DNA of 64,000 bases from Pogonophryne albipinna (taxonomy: Eukaryota > Chordata > Actinopteri > Perciformes > Artedidraconidae): positions 9,375,867 through 9,439,866 of the forward strand of contig CM053246.1 in the NCBI GenBank assembly GCA_028583405.1, written 5' to 3'. The first letter of the stretch is position 1. The number at the start of each line of letters is the position of its first letter. The position numbers were made by a program, and so were the translations under genes. This document shows positions 35,947-46,207 of the stretch, piece by piece. The notes below the pieces were generated by a model. The model was not told where the DNA came from and made no database searches. It saw only the letters and a program-made list of their open reading frames with translations.

Positions 35947-36388
35947 AAAAAAACATGAAAATACACTGACAAGCAAGTCCTGATGCTGCTTAGGTACTAG
36001 TACAGTACAAATACAGATTATTTCAGTTCATCGAAATGCTGCACCTTAATGTTTATTTTATATTTATTTGAGTGAATATTCATAGTTTAATAATAATTAA
36101 AACCCCAAAACTAATAGTTTATGTTTTGTGAGTAGCTACTAGTACAGTAAAGTTCAAATACAGATTATTTCAGTTCATCGAAATGCTGCACCTTAATGTT
36201 TATTTTATTTTGTATTTATTTGAGTGAATACATTATTCACAGTTTAACAATAATGAAAAAAATATATGTTATGTTTTGTGATAATTTTTTCTGCTGTACC
36301 GAAAACGTACCGAACCGAACCGTGACCTAAAAATCGAGGTACGTACCGAACCGAAATGTTTGTGAACCGTTACACCCCTAGTACACAT

Positions 36389-37528
36389 AGAATAAAATTC
36401 GTTTTTAGTATTTAATTTGCTGGACTGAAAGACTTATGCTTCACATCGGACGCAAAGTACATTTTTTTTAGATGAAATTACATGTAAGGTCCAACTCAAG
36501 CGATCTATTATGTGTAGTTTTTAGTTACAAAAATAAACACAAATGATGACGCGGTAAAACCTGCTCCCACACTCCATTACAATGAACACATATGCCCTGC
36601 TCCGTGCATCATACCTACTGTGTCAGCTTGCCCTACAAAAATGTTGGGTATAAAATAAAAAAACATGTAAAGATATGTTTTGTTTTTTGTAAAACTTTAC
36701 ATTCACGCCATGTTTTCATGGTTTTGACGAACATTCGCAAAATACATACATTTTAGGCCTCTGGTACGATGGCAACAGTATTTTCGGAAAGGGAAGGAAA
36801 GTTTTCCAACTTACCAAGGCAACATTGTATTGGCTTAATGCTGAGTAAAGCAGTGTTTGTTAGAGAACTCACTGAAGCTTAGTTGGTGTATGAAATGGTG
36901 CTATAACCTATTACTGTTATCTGCTGTGAACCAGAGGAACAACTCCCCTAGCTATGTGGAAAAAATGTGTAGTCCCGCCTTTCCATCATGAACCCTTTTA
37001 CCAACATGAAATCCTCCGGTAAAACTTGTGATGGTTGCCCTAGTGGAGCCTTTCAGCCGTCTGAACCAGTGGACCATGGCGATATGGGACATATCCAGGT
37101 GAACCTGTATCAAACCGTGTGAAGCAGAGCGTTGGCTAATAAGTATGCTCAATGAACACAAATCACATAAAAGAAAGTCTGGGAAATAGACCAGCAGAGC
37201 ATTTCAAGAAAAGAGGTAAATGTGTGCTTTAATGTGCTCCGTTGACATCAAGAGTAGATAAGGATATACTCACAGACTCCAGAGGCTCCATGCTGTCAAA
37301 TGTAGAAGACAGCTGCAGTTTTTTTTCCATTTAACTGTCAGGATATCAGGAAACCTCTGATTAATGTCACCAAGAAATTACCCTTTTAAAGTTTATGATT
37401 GTTATGAAGTCATTGGAGACTATTGTTCACATTTAAGAGGAATGAAGCGCATGGCAATCATTCATCTGCATTTGGGCAATTGTGTTTCCTATAAGTCATT
37501 GTCTTTTTCATAGATCTGCTTTGCAGCA
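36389..37528. other. No feature recognised
   Basis: No supported ORF, repeat ends or RNA boxes seen. Confidence 0.4.
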
Positions 37529-37533
37529 CTTTC

Positions 37534-37959
37534 TGTCATGATCCTAGTGTTATGTCACAATTGTAGTTTTGTCTGTCTTGTTATGGGTTTTATTTTGCAA
37601 TTCTGTTCTCCCTGTCTCTTGTCTTCCTTCCTGTGTTTTTCCTCCTGTGTCTGATTGTGTTCACCTGTTGCTCTTGTGTTTCTGCCTCCCCCTGCCCAGC
37701 TGTGTCTTTGTATTGTCCTGTGATTGTCCTGTGATTACCCCTCTTTGTATTTATTCTCGTCTTCCCCTGTGTTCCTTGTCGGTTCATTGTCTTTCCTGTC
37801 ACGGTCAGTTATTGTGTTGTTGTTACCTTGTGCTACCTGTTCGATTCATGCCATGTTTTTGTTCATCAGCTTTTAAAATAAAGCTCGCTTTTTGTTTCTA
37901 GACCTTTTTACCTTTTTTGTAGTCTGCATTTGGGTCCTACCTTTTCCACGATTCTAACA
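37534..37959 (+). repeat. Probable solo LTR, 426 bp
   Basis: It runs from TGTCATGATCCTAG to CCACGATTCTAACA (TG...CA), and ends with the fish LTR-like word GCATTTGGGTCCTACC. AATAAAG lies at about 37877, some 80 bp before the end, in the expected R/U5 position. Flanks CTTTC (37529-37533) and CTTTA (37960-37964) agree in 4 of 5 bases, as expected for an old 5-bp duplication. The pyrimidine-rich ORF inside it (37569-37901) is compositional. Confidence 0.55.
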
Positions 37960-38262
37960 CTTTACCAACCACAGCAGCAGGCCCGATGCCATTGGAGGGC
38001 CAGGTAGGGCCAGGCTTGGAATGTTACGCACATTCTCATGCATGCTGTTGTATACCGGTGTTTTTGTCGCCGCGTACACAATGCGCAGTTGCAAAGGTGG
38101 TTTCTATGTTGCTGCTTGTCCGTATTTGGGAGCACATCCGATTCCTTTAATGCTGTTAGCTTCATAGTCAGCCACGTTTTAATTGTAATTAATTTGTGCC
38201 GGCCACATGACGGTTTTGTGGGCCCGATAATCACAGTATGTTTGCTTTTGTATGCTATACAG

Positions 38263-38622
38263 CAGTGTTTCTCAAACTTTTTCATACCAAGGACCACTTA
38301 ACCAATAAAAAAACACTCGCGGACCACCTAACTCCACAAATATCCCAAAACACAACAACAACGTTTTTCTAGAACAGATTATAAATCGCCTGGAAATGGT
38401 ACAAACAAGTGGTAACATGTGTGGCGAAGGTGTTTCCCTGGGCTATATCATGCAATAGAAAGTGAAACTTAAGCTCACTCCATTGCGGAGATATTCCCGC
38501 GAGAGTACGGAAAACGTAAATGTATTTATTTCAAATGTGAAATGTTACCAATATACTCACGGACCACTAGGGGGCGCTCACAGACCACCAGTGATCCGCG
38601 GACCACACTTTGAGAAGCACTG
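38263..38622. mobile_element. hAT MITE, 360 bp
   Basis: The ends CAGTGTTTCTCAAACTTT and, inverted, CAGTGCTTCTCAAAGTGTGG are followed by repeated GGACCAC words (CAAGGACCACTT, GCGGACCACC, ACGGACCACTAGGGGGCGC). Flanks CTATACAG (38255-38262 and 38623-38630) are a perfect 8-bp duplication. Confidence 0.95.
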
Positions 38623-39130
38623 CTATACAGGTAGTGCAACCCGTAAAACCTTTAAGACTTTTTTTTTAAGTAAAATCCCTCTTACATTGAAAAAGAACGT
38701 GTCAAAGGTCAATGTTTTTTTCACAGACTATAAGATTTGGCAAAGACTGGGGATCTTGCAGGGTCACTATATGCAAGACAGAGTGTGAGCAGGGCAAACT
38801 CACACTTCAAGTTAGAACACTTAGCTATTATAAAAACCTCTCAAACTAAATAAACCCATATAAACTTATGCTAGGAAAAGGTTCTAAAAAAACTAGTTTT
38901 TTTCATAAAACTTAACTTTATTTGGATTCAAATTGAAGCCATTTGAATGATTCTTGACAAGACATGGAAGGTCTGAAGAGACATGGTCCTTCCGAAAAAT
39001 TATCCGGCCTTTCTCCCATAGGCTGGCAGTCGCCTCAATATTGGATTTGTATGCAAGGCAGTTCAAGGCAGGTTTATTTGTATGCCATAATTCACATCAT
39101 TCATAATTCAAGGGCAAAATACGAGTTAGC

Positions 39131-39389
39131 AAGCTAGCTGTCAAGCTATGTAGCTGTGGTTAGCATTTTAAACCTGACTGTATCAATACTTTAAAAGTGT
39201 AATGGTTAACTCATTAACATCAAATTGCATGGATGTAATATGTTTAAGGGGCACAACATATTTATTGAACCTGACTACAAGCTAGCTTTCAAGCTAGGTA
39301 GCTGTTTTTAGCATTTAGAGACCTACCGTACATTAACATTTCCTACAATTAAAGTGTTATGGCTAACTCATTTACAACATATTGCATGG
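39131..39389 (+). repeat. Imperfect tandem duplication, unit about 150 bp
   Basis: AAGCTAGCTGTCAAGCTATG...GCATGG (39131-39232) recurs as AAGCTAGCTTTCAAGCTAGG...GCATGG (39279-39389), with a shared order of GTAGCTG, TTAGCATTT, GTTAACTCATT-like and ATTGCATGG words. Non-coding. Confidence 0.75.
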
Positions 39390-39659
39390 CTTCACTTTTT
39401 TGTTATATTTTTTGGATGAAAAACCTCCCAATAATTGAATGGAGTTCATTTTTGAGTGTAGCAATACCGTTTTAAAACTGATTTTACTCTGACATTGAAA
39501 ATCTGTGTGGGACAGTTACATACACTTTAACAGTTGTTTGGTGTCAGGCCATAATATGACTGCTGCTCATTGTGTGTCAGTAATACAGTGGAGTAGCGAT
39601 ACAGTATTATCCCATGTTTGTCTGTGTTATGTGTAAGAATGTGTAACGTTGCTGCCTCC

Positions 39660-39730
39660 CTGGCCAGGTCAGCATTGTAAATGAGATTTTGTCTCAATGT
39701 TTTCATCTGGTTAAATACAAATACAATTCC
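39660..39730 (+). repeat. Retroposon 3' tail
   Basis: GCATTGTAAATGAGATTTTG, then TCTCAATG and TGGTTAAATAC. This resembles the fish tail ending in TGGTTAAATAAA. It abuts the 5'-truncated LINE that follows. Confidence 0.5.
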
Positions 39731-41620
39731 CCATTATCCTGGATGGGTCCCACAGGGCTCAGTATTAGGCCCCCTGCTATTTTCCCTCTATTTGCTCCCT
39801 CTTGGGTCCATACTTAGGCTGGAGCCACACGAGAACGGTAACGCAAATGAACTGAAATCGTTATCAAAAAGTCTTCCGTCCACACGCAATAGGCACCAGA
39901 AATGTGTCCTTCCACACGAGACCGCTCGACCCGCTGGAGACCCTGTAGTACATATGCCGGGCCTGTAAGTGGCACTGTACTTCCGTCACAAAATACAACA
40001 AAAGCAGCGAAGAAGACTTCCGAGCATGGTTTCCATGGTTGCCCTTCTGTTTATTCTCCGCGGTGGATTTAGCAGCAGAGGTGGGGAGAGGCAGGGCTAT
40101 TTTTCTCCCTCAGCAGCAGCTGATCTCTGATCTCTCTCTCCTGTCCAATTAGACTTCACTCGCGTTTATGTCCATATCGATCAGATCTAGCTAGTTCTAG
40201 CTAATGATATGACTGCCTGAGTGTCAAAGGACACCTAAACAATAAGCGACATTTTGACCGGAGAATTTTAGATTTCGGCTAACGGAAACTCTGCCGTGCG
40301 GTGGGGTCTGCTGGAGGCACCTGCTGAGTGCAATGTCCTGCGAGATACCGGGACCTGGCTTAAAACACTCGGAAAACTGTTGTTGTTCTTGGCGAAACAC
40401 ATCAGCAATGACGCGGGTGAGACGGGGGTGAGCAGGAGAGGTGGGGAGAGGCGGTGCTATTGCGTCATCGTTATCATAAAATGATCGTATACATGGAGCC
40501 GTTTGGCCCCCCAGAGCGTTTCCTCCGCAGATCTACCCACCTTGGGACCCGTTATCGTTATCTGCGTTTCCATGTCGGCCTCGTGTGGCCGAACCGACTG
40601 ACTCTATATGATAGAGAACTGTAGCGGATACAACTGTTACCCTTCTCGTGTGGCTCCAGCCTTAGAAAGCACGGCATCGCATTCCACTGCTATGCTGATA
40701 TCCAGATTTATGTCCCACCAAAAAAAAGAAGGAGGGTTACTCAATTAGCCCACTGTTAAAGTGTCGAGAGGACATAAAGCCCTGGATGGCGTGCAACTTC
40801 CTAAAACTAAATGAAAGAAAAACAGAAGTAATGGTTTTTGGTGGCACCACTGGCATCACTTCTATAGACCTGGGTTCCTTGGCTCAGTACACCAAGCCCA
40901 CCATTACGAACCTTGGAATTAAAATGGACCCTGCACTAAAACTTGAGTCAGATGTAATCTGTGGTAAAAACAACCTTTTCTCCCCAGACAGCAGTTTGAG
41001 ACAGTAATCCCCGCCTTCGTCACCACTCGGCTGGATTACTGTAACTCTCTTTACATGGGGTTCAGTGGGTCATCCCTCGCTCGTCTGCAATTGGTGCAAA
41101 ATTCTGCCTTTTAACTGGCACACGGAAATATGAGCACATTTCCCCCATTTTGGCTTCGCTCCATTGGCTGCCAATACATTTTAGGATTTCAAAATCCTTT
41201 CATTTACTTTTTAAATCCCTAAATGGCATGGCCCCGCCATATCTTTCTGAGCTGCTACACCCCTACACGCCCAACCGCCCTCTCAGGTCAGCTGCTCCTC
41301 CTGAATGTGCCCAGAACCAGGTCTAAGCTCAGAGGGGACCGTTGCTTCTCTGTAGCGGCTCCCACACTGTGGAAGGATCTGCCCCTGCATATCAAACAGG
41401 CTGCCACACTGCCTGCTTTTAAATCACTTCTTAAAACCCACCTCTTCTCCTTAGCGTATTGACATTTATTTTATTTGTATTGCTTTTAAATTGTCTATTG
41501 TTTTGACTTGTTTTATGGTGTGTGAGCTGTGCTTTTTGTGTGTTTTTGTTTGTTTATTTGACTGTACAGCACTTTGGTCTGGAGGTTTTAAAGTGCTTTA
41601 TAAATAAAGCTGTATTGTAT
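39731..41620 (+). pseudogene. 5'-truncated L2-like LINE reverse transcriptase, split by a MITE
   Basis: [20 protein letters not shown] (39735-39805) is the reverse-transcriptase block preceding the catalytic box. After the MITE, the sequence resumes with GIAFHCYADIQIYVP (40672 onward). The box is YAD-I instead of YADD-I, so one Asp codon is missing. Then come KPWMACNFLKLNERKTEVM (about 40775), further thumb-like sequence with a frameshift near 40985 and a stop near 41113, and the C-terminal TLWKDLPLHIKQAATLPAF (about 41370). The tail is AAGTGCTTTATAAATAAAGC. The endonuclease and fingers are absent. Confidence 0.88.
39817..40661. mobile_element. PIF/Harbinger-type non-autonomous element in the LINE, 845 bp
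   Basis: The ends GGCTGGAGCCACACGAGAA are identical on both sides for 19 bp and continue (C/G)GGTAAC. TTA flanks both ends (39814-39816 and 40662-40664). Removing the element plus one TTA restores the LINE reading GSILRKHGIAF exactly. Inside, a GTGGGGAGAGGC block occurs twice (about 40081 and 40440). No transposase is seen. Confidence 0.93.
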
Positions 41621-44050
41621 CTTTGGCCATCACCCACACAAATGTTTTGATTAGCTGTATTGTGTTCAGGTTCATGATTGTACACTTTTTAGACCATACA
41701 CTATACAATAATGATGCTCAAACCCACACTCCAGACACCCACCATTGTGCCCTTTTCAAGGTCTGTTTTCTAAGGCTTAAGGACCACTATAAGTAACCCA
41801 TTCATATGCAAAGCTAGTGTGGAAATGGAGTTGCTGTTGCATGCAGCTGTATATATGGAGACTCATTTGAAATTGGAGGGAGAGTCCAATCATTTTTCAG
41901 AGGCTGAGTTTATGTCCAATGCTTACTTCCTCTATTTAAGGAGTTCTTCTATGGCTTGAGTTATCTTGATATATTTGTCAATGTTATAGAATTGTTTTAA
42001 TCTAACAGAGTTGTGTCAACACTTCCTACTGCAATTTAGACTTATTGAGTATTATTAGCTTATTTGGAGGTGTAAGCTTTTCCATCATTTCACATGGTAA
42101 ACACGTTGAATGTGTTTGTTGCTATAGGTAGTAAAAAAAACGTCAACCGTTTTGAATGTACCCTGATCAGTTTTATACACTTTAGTAACCTGGTGACCCA
42201 TCCTGTATTAACTCTCAGTATCATCCCAACAGATGCTTACACACTTAGAACAGATGAATATAGATCTGTAAAACCCAATTTAATATTCTTGCTAGATCAT
42301 TCTCAAAGGGATACTGCACTTCATAAAAATGTACATTTGTATATTAATACTCAACCCTGCATGTAACCTTGAATTATTGAAGAAAATATTGTTTTCCTTG
42401 CATGCCAGAGTGAACAAAGAATCCAAAAACAGAGTTCTGATGAATTAATTGCATGAATTAAAGTAAATAGGGGCAACATTTAACAGATGCTAGGATATAT
42501 ACAATTACTATACAACCATAATACCTCATGTATAGAATAGTACAGTCTTAATAGTCACGTTTACCAATGAATACCACACCAGAATATGTAGTTTGACTGA
42601 AGGTGAATATCAGTGGAGGGGCACACTGTCAACTGGCCGCGGTTTTCATGTGGTTAACATGAACTTGGTAATGTTTAGCCTACAAAGTTACTTGGTTACG
42701 GTTTAGTAAAGTATGTTTGTTAAGTCATAATTTTCCTGCTGTTTCCCCACAGGACATAGACAGCAGTCTCAAGGGTGAAAGATTTCATTTGTTTGAGTCA
42801 TTCATTCACCCTGACCTCCTTCTTATGTAGTCATATTTCATCTCCGTACCCTCACTCCCTCCTTGGCTCCAACCATAAGGACAAAAAAGTTTACAGTTGA
42901 AACCCACAACATTTTTTGGACATCATCACAACTCAGAGTATCCGTAGCCACATGCAGAAAGTACATTTTCCTTATTTTTTCTTCACTCATAACATCCCTT
43001 ACAACGGTGCGGTACTATTATCGTATAGTGCTCTTATCCTTAATGGATTTGCAGAAGGAAAATGGAAAATACTTTGTTACCAATGATGGGATGAAGTGAT
43101 TTAACCCGACCAACTCCAAATGCAGATTGAACCAAACACTGGCATGCTAATGGAACGGCCTTATTAACAAAAACTGCCTTCATTAAAAAGGAACGGGACT
43201 CCAGCTTTGATTTCATACTTGTTGAATCTGGCCATCCAAATGCTCTCGATAGCAGAATGAGGTTGCAGCTTCTTCCTTTGTTCCCTCAGTGACACCCAGT
43301 GGTGAACCATATAGACAGATGGAGGGAGAAATGATATGATGTGGATTTAAAGAAAGCAACACTGAGAGACAGAGCGAGAGAAACAGAGTGTGTGCTTACT
43401 TTAGGAACCCCAGCTGAGTCCAAATGAATATCTTATCGCAGTATTGATCCAGACACTGTCACCACTATTCTTTATCTCGGCCCTCCCACCTCCTGCTCTC
43501 AGTCCCTCCATCTTTTTCTCCCTCACTGTCAAATTCAAATTCGTCCCATTCCTTTCCCTCTCCTTCTCTGGCTCACATGGTGCTCCAGGGTATAATCAAA
43601 TAACTGCCACAGAGATGGAGTGTATCAGGAACTGGCATGCAGCTCAGTGCATGTGAGCATGCTTTTGTACCTAATGTCCTGACGGAAATAGAAAGACCCT
43701 CGAGGGGTTAGTCCGTGGACAGGCCTGGGTTTAGGCTTTGAGATTACAGTGAGGGATTTTGCAGGCTCTGGTTTTAAATAGTCTTTCCTGTGATCTTTTC
43801 ATATTGCACTTCATGGAGATTATGTCAGTCACACACACTTGCAATTTCCTGTGCTATTCAGAATTTTCACACGGAGGATCATTTACATTTGCCAGGTTAG
43901 TTAAAGTTTGTGTTAGATCAGGCAGAGAAGAATGAGGTTACAAAGTTGCAAGACAAATTCAGTATGTGCATTTTGTATGTATTATTCTGAAGCATAAACA
44001 CTTCAGTTGTCCTGGCAATTTCTGAAAGGAGAATTCACACTTGAAAACCT
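41621..44050. other. No feature recognised
   Basis: AT-rich DNA with short unsupported ORFs (for example 42094-42366, 42863-43099). Confidence 0.45.
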
Positions 44051-44054
44051 TTAT

Positions 44055-44130
44055 TTTTGATATAGTTTATTTAACAGGAACAGTGCACATGTAAGGTCAC
44101 GTCAACTTTTTCATGTCTTTTATACATAAA
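44055..44130 (-). repeat. Possible retroposon tail, reverse orientation
   Basis: The minus strand reads GCACTGTTCCTGTTAAATAA, similar to fish retroposon tails ending in GTTAAATAAA. No body is recognised. Confidence 0.35.
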
Positions 44131-44799
44131 TACATGTCGCAAGTGAGTCGCAAGAGATTCCGAAAAGTTTCAGGAAAGAAGATTCTAGTTTTCATCGAGG
44201 GTCCGAAAATGAGCTGATCTGATTTGTCCACATTGTGATGTTATAACTGTCATTTTGGTCAGACAACCATTAGCCACTAACCGACCAAGGTAACGCCCAC
44301 CAACTTATCACCTGAATCCCCTCTATGAGCATTATTTCTAGAAAAATGAATTAAAAAAAACTGAAGATTGCTATGTGTTTTATTGTATCAACCAGTGAGA
44401 CACTTCTTCTTTCAATTTATCCTAATGGATGAAAGGAGAAAGCACAAAGTACGTCAGGTGCTTTTTCTGCTCTGAATAGATGAACCATGAAACTCCTGCA
44501 AAAACAAGAAATGAGAAGAAAAGACACGTCTGCCAGCGCTAAAGCAGCGAGCAGAAAGCTGAGCTCATAAAGAAAAAATAACAAAAAGTTGTTTGTTTGA
44601 TTGGGCCTAATGATGCCTGTAATGTTTAGTTGATTTTTTTAGCTCTCCGAGGTCAATTTTATGTTTTAGCAATGATAATATAATAAATGATGGTGCTGTA
44701 CTGGAAAAATTAAATACACCTTTAAATATAATCGTACAAACCACCATGTCCTTTAAGGAAACATATAATGTAATGACATTTGTGACAATAATAACAACA

Positions 44800-44885
44800 A
44801 TAGAAGACAATGGGGGGAGAGAAACTCCCTCTGGAGGGAACTTTGGGATTGTAGCCTTTGCAGAGCATTAACATGCACAAAAACC
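44800..44885 (-). repeat. Truncated copy of fish repeat family A
   Basis: The plus strand reads GGGAACTTTGGGATTGTAGC, then CTTTGCAGAGCATTAACATG and CACAAAAACC. This is the reverse of the family A word order. It stops abruptly where Tc1 sequence begins. Confidence 0.65.
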
Positions 44886-45839
44886 GTTTTCACACACTGT
44901 TGCTGGTATTTTGGCCCATTCCTCCATGCAGATCTCCTCTAGAGCAGTGATGTTTTGGGGCTGTCGCTGGGCAACACGGACTTTCAACTCCCTCCAAAGA
45001 TTTTCTATGGGGTTGAGATCTGGAGACTGGCTAGGCCACTCCAGGACCTTGAAATGCTTCTTACGAAGCCACTCCTTCATTGCCCGGGCGGTGTGTTTGG
45101 GATCATTGTCATGCTGAAAGACCCAGCCACGTTTCATCTTCAATGCCCTTGCTGATGGAAGGAGGTTGTCACTCAAAATCTCACGATACATGGCCCCATT
45201 CATTCTTTCCTTTACACGGATCAGTCGTCCTGGTCCCTTTGCAGAAAAACAGCCCCAAAGCATGATGTTTCCACCCCCATGTTTCACAGTAGGTATGGTG
45301 TTCTTTGGATGCAACTCAGCATTCTTTCTCCTCCAAACACGTCTAGTTGAGTTTTAACCAAAAAGTTCTATTTTGGTTTCATCTGACCATATGACATTCT
45401 CCCAATCCTCTTCTGGATCATCTAAATGCTCTCTAGCAAACTTCAGACGGGCCTGGACATGTACTGGCTTAAGCAGGGGGACACGTCTGGCACTGCAGGA
45501 TTTGAGGCCCTGGTGGCGTAGTGTGTTACTGATGGTAGCCTTTGTTACTTTGGTCCCAGCTCTCTGCAGGTCATTGACTAGGTCCCCCCGTGTGGTTCTG
45601 GGATTTTTGCTCACCGTTCTTGTGATCATTTTGACCCCACGGGGTGAGATCTTGTGTGGAGCCCCAGATCGAGGGAGATTATCAGTGGTTTTGTATGTCT
45701 TCCATTTTCTAATAATTGCTCCCACAGTTGATTTCTTCACACCAAGCTGCTTACCTATTGCAGATTCAGTCTTCCCAGCCTGGTGCAGGTCTACAATTTG
45801 GTTTCTGGTGTCCTTTGACAGCTCTTTGGTCTTGGCCAT
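44868..45839 (-). pseudogene. Tc1-like transposase with one internal stop and lost C-terminus
   Basis: Read from the ATG at 45839. Residues 1-110 carry the paired-like helix-turn-helix DNA-binding half ([11 protein letters not shown] near 95-105). [11 protein letters not shown] (about 151-161) holds the first catalytic Asp. A single TAA (45354-45356) follows in frame. After it the same frame continues with [18 protein letters not shown], then [12 protein letters not shown] (second Asp) and [11 protein letters not shown] (catalytic Glu), so the DDE triad is visible. The usual last 20-30 residues are replaced by a chance ending at 44868, in the neighbouring repeat. Apart from the stop the reading is intact, so the copy is relatively young. 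The long ORFs on the opposite strand are shadows. Confidence 0.95.
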
Positions 45840-46205
45840 AGTGGAGTTTGGAGTGTGACTGTTTGAGGTTGTGGACAGGTGTCTTTTATACTGATAAGGA
45901 GTTCAAACAGGTGCCATTAATACAGTTAACAAGTGGAGAACAGAGGAGGCTCTTAAAGAAGAAGTTACAGGTCTGTGAGAGCCAGAAATCTTGTTTGTTC
46001 GTAGGTGACCAAATACTTATTTTACCGAGGAATTTACCAATTAATTCATTAAAAATCCTACAATGTGATTTCCTGGATTCTTTCCCCCCATTCTGTCTCT
46101 CATAGTTGAAGTGTATCTAGGATGAAAATTACAGGCCTCTCTCATCTTTTTAAGTGGGAGAACTTGCACAATTGGTGGCTGACTAAATACTTTTTTGCCC
46201 CACTG
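44886..46205 (-). mobile_element. Tc1/mariner element, one end deleted
   Basis: The right end (minus-strand start) is CAGTGGGGCAAAAAAGTATT followed by TAGTCAGCCACCAATTGTG, next to a TA dinucleotide (46206-46207), the Tc1 target site. About 365 bp of inverted-repeat/5' region separate it from the transposase ATG. The opposite inverted repeat is missing: the transposase C-terminus runs into family A repeat sequence at about 44885. The element is immobile. Confidence 0.9.
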
Positions 46206-46207
46206 TA

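Larger units (their letters stand above)
35184..36380 (+). mobile_element. Non-autonomous hAT, family H copy 1, 1197 bp
   Basis: The ends TAGGGGTGTAACGGTACACG and, inverted, TAGGGGTGTAACGGTTCAC are followed by GGTACG/CGAACCGA subterminal repeats. Flanks GTACACAT (35176-35183 and 36381-36388) are a perfect 8-bp duplication. It encodes a BED finger near the left end and a remnant of the hAT dimerisation domain directly after it, so several hundred codons of catalytic domain are deleted. The right part holds two tandem copies (about 35996-36120 and 36131-36262) of a unit containing TTCAGTTCATCGAAATGCTG. Its sister is at 48951-51189. Confidence 0.95.

Noticed and set aside
37569..37901. 110-codon Cys/Leu/Ser-rich ORF
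   Set aside because: Pyrimidine-rich composition of the probable LTR; no domain, and the opposite strand is equally open.
45373..45858. 161-codon ORF on the plus strand
   Set aside because: It is the exact antisense of the Tc1 transposase. The minus strand carries the helix-turn-helix and DDE motifs; this one is a shadow.
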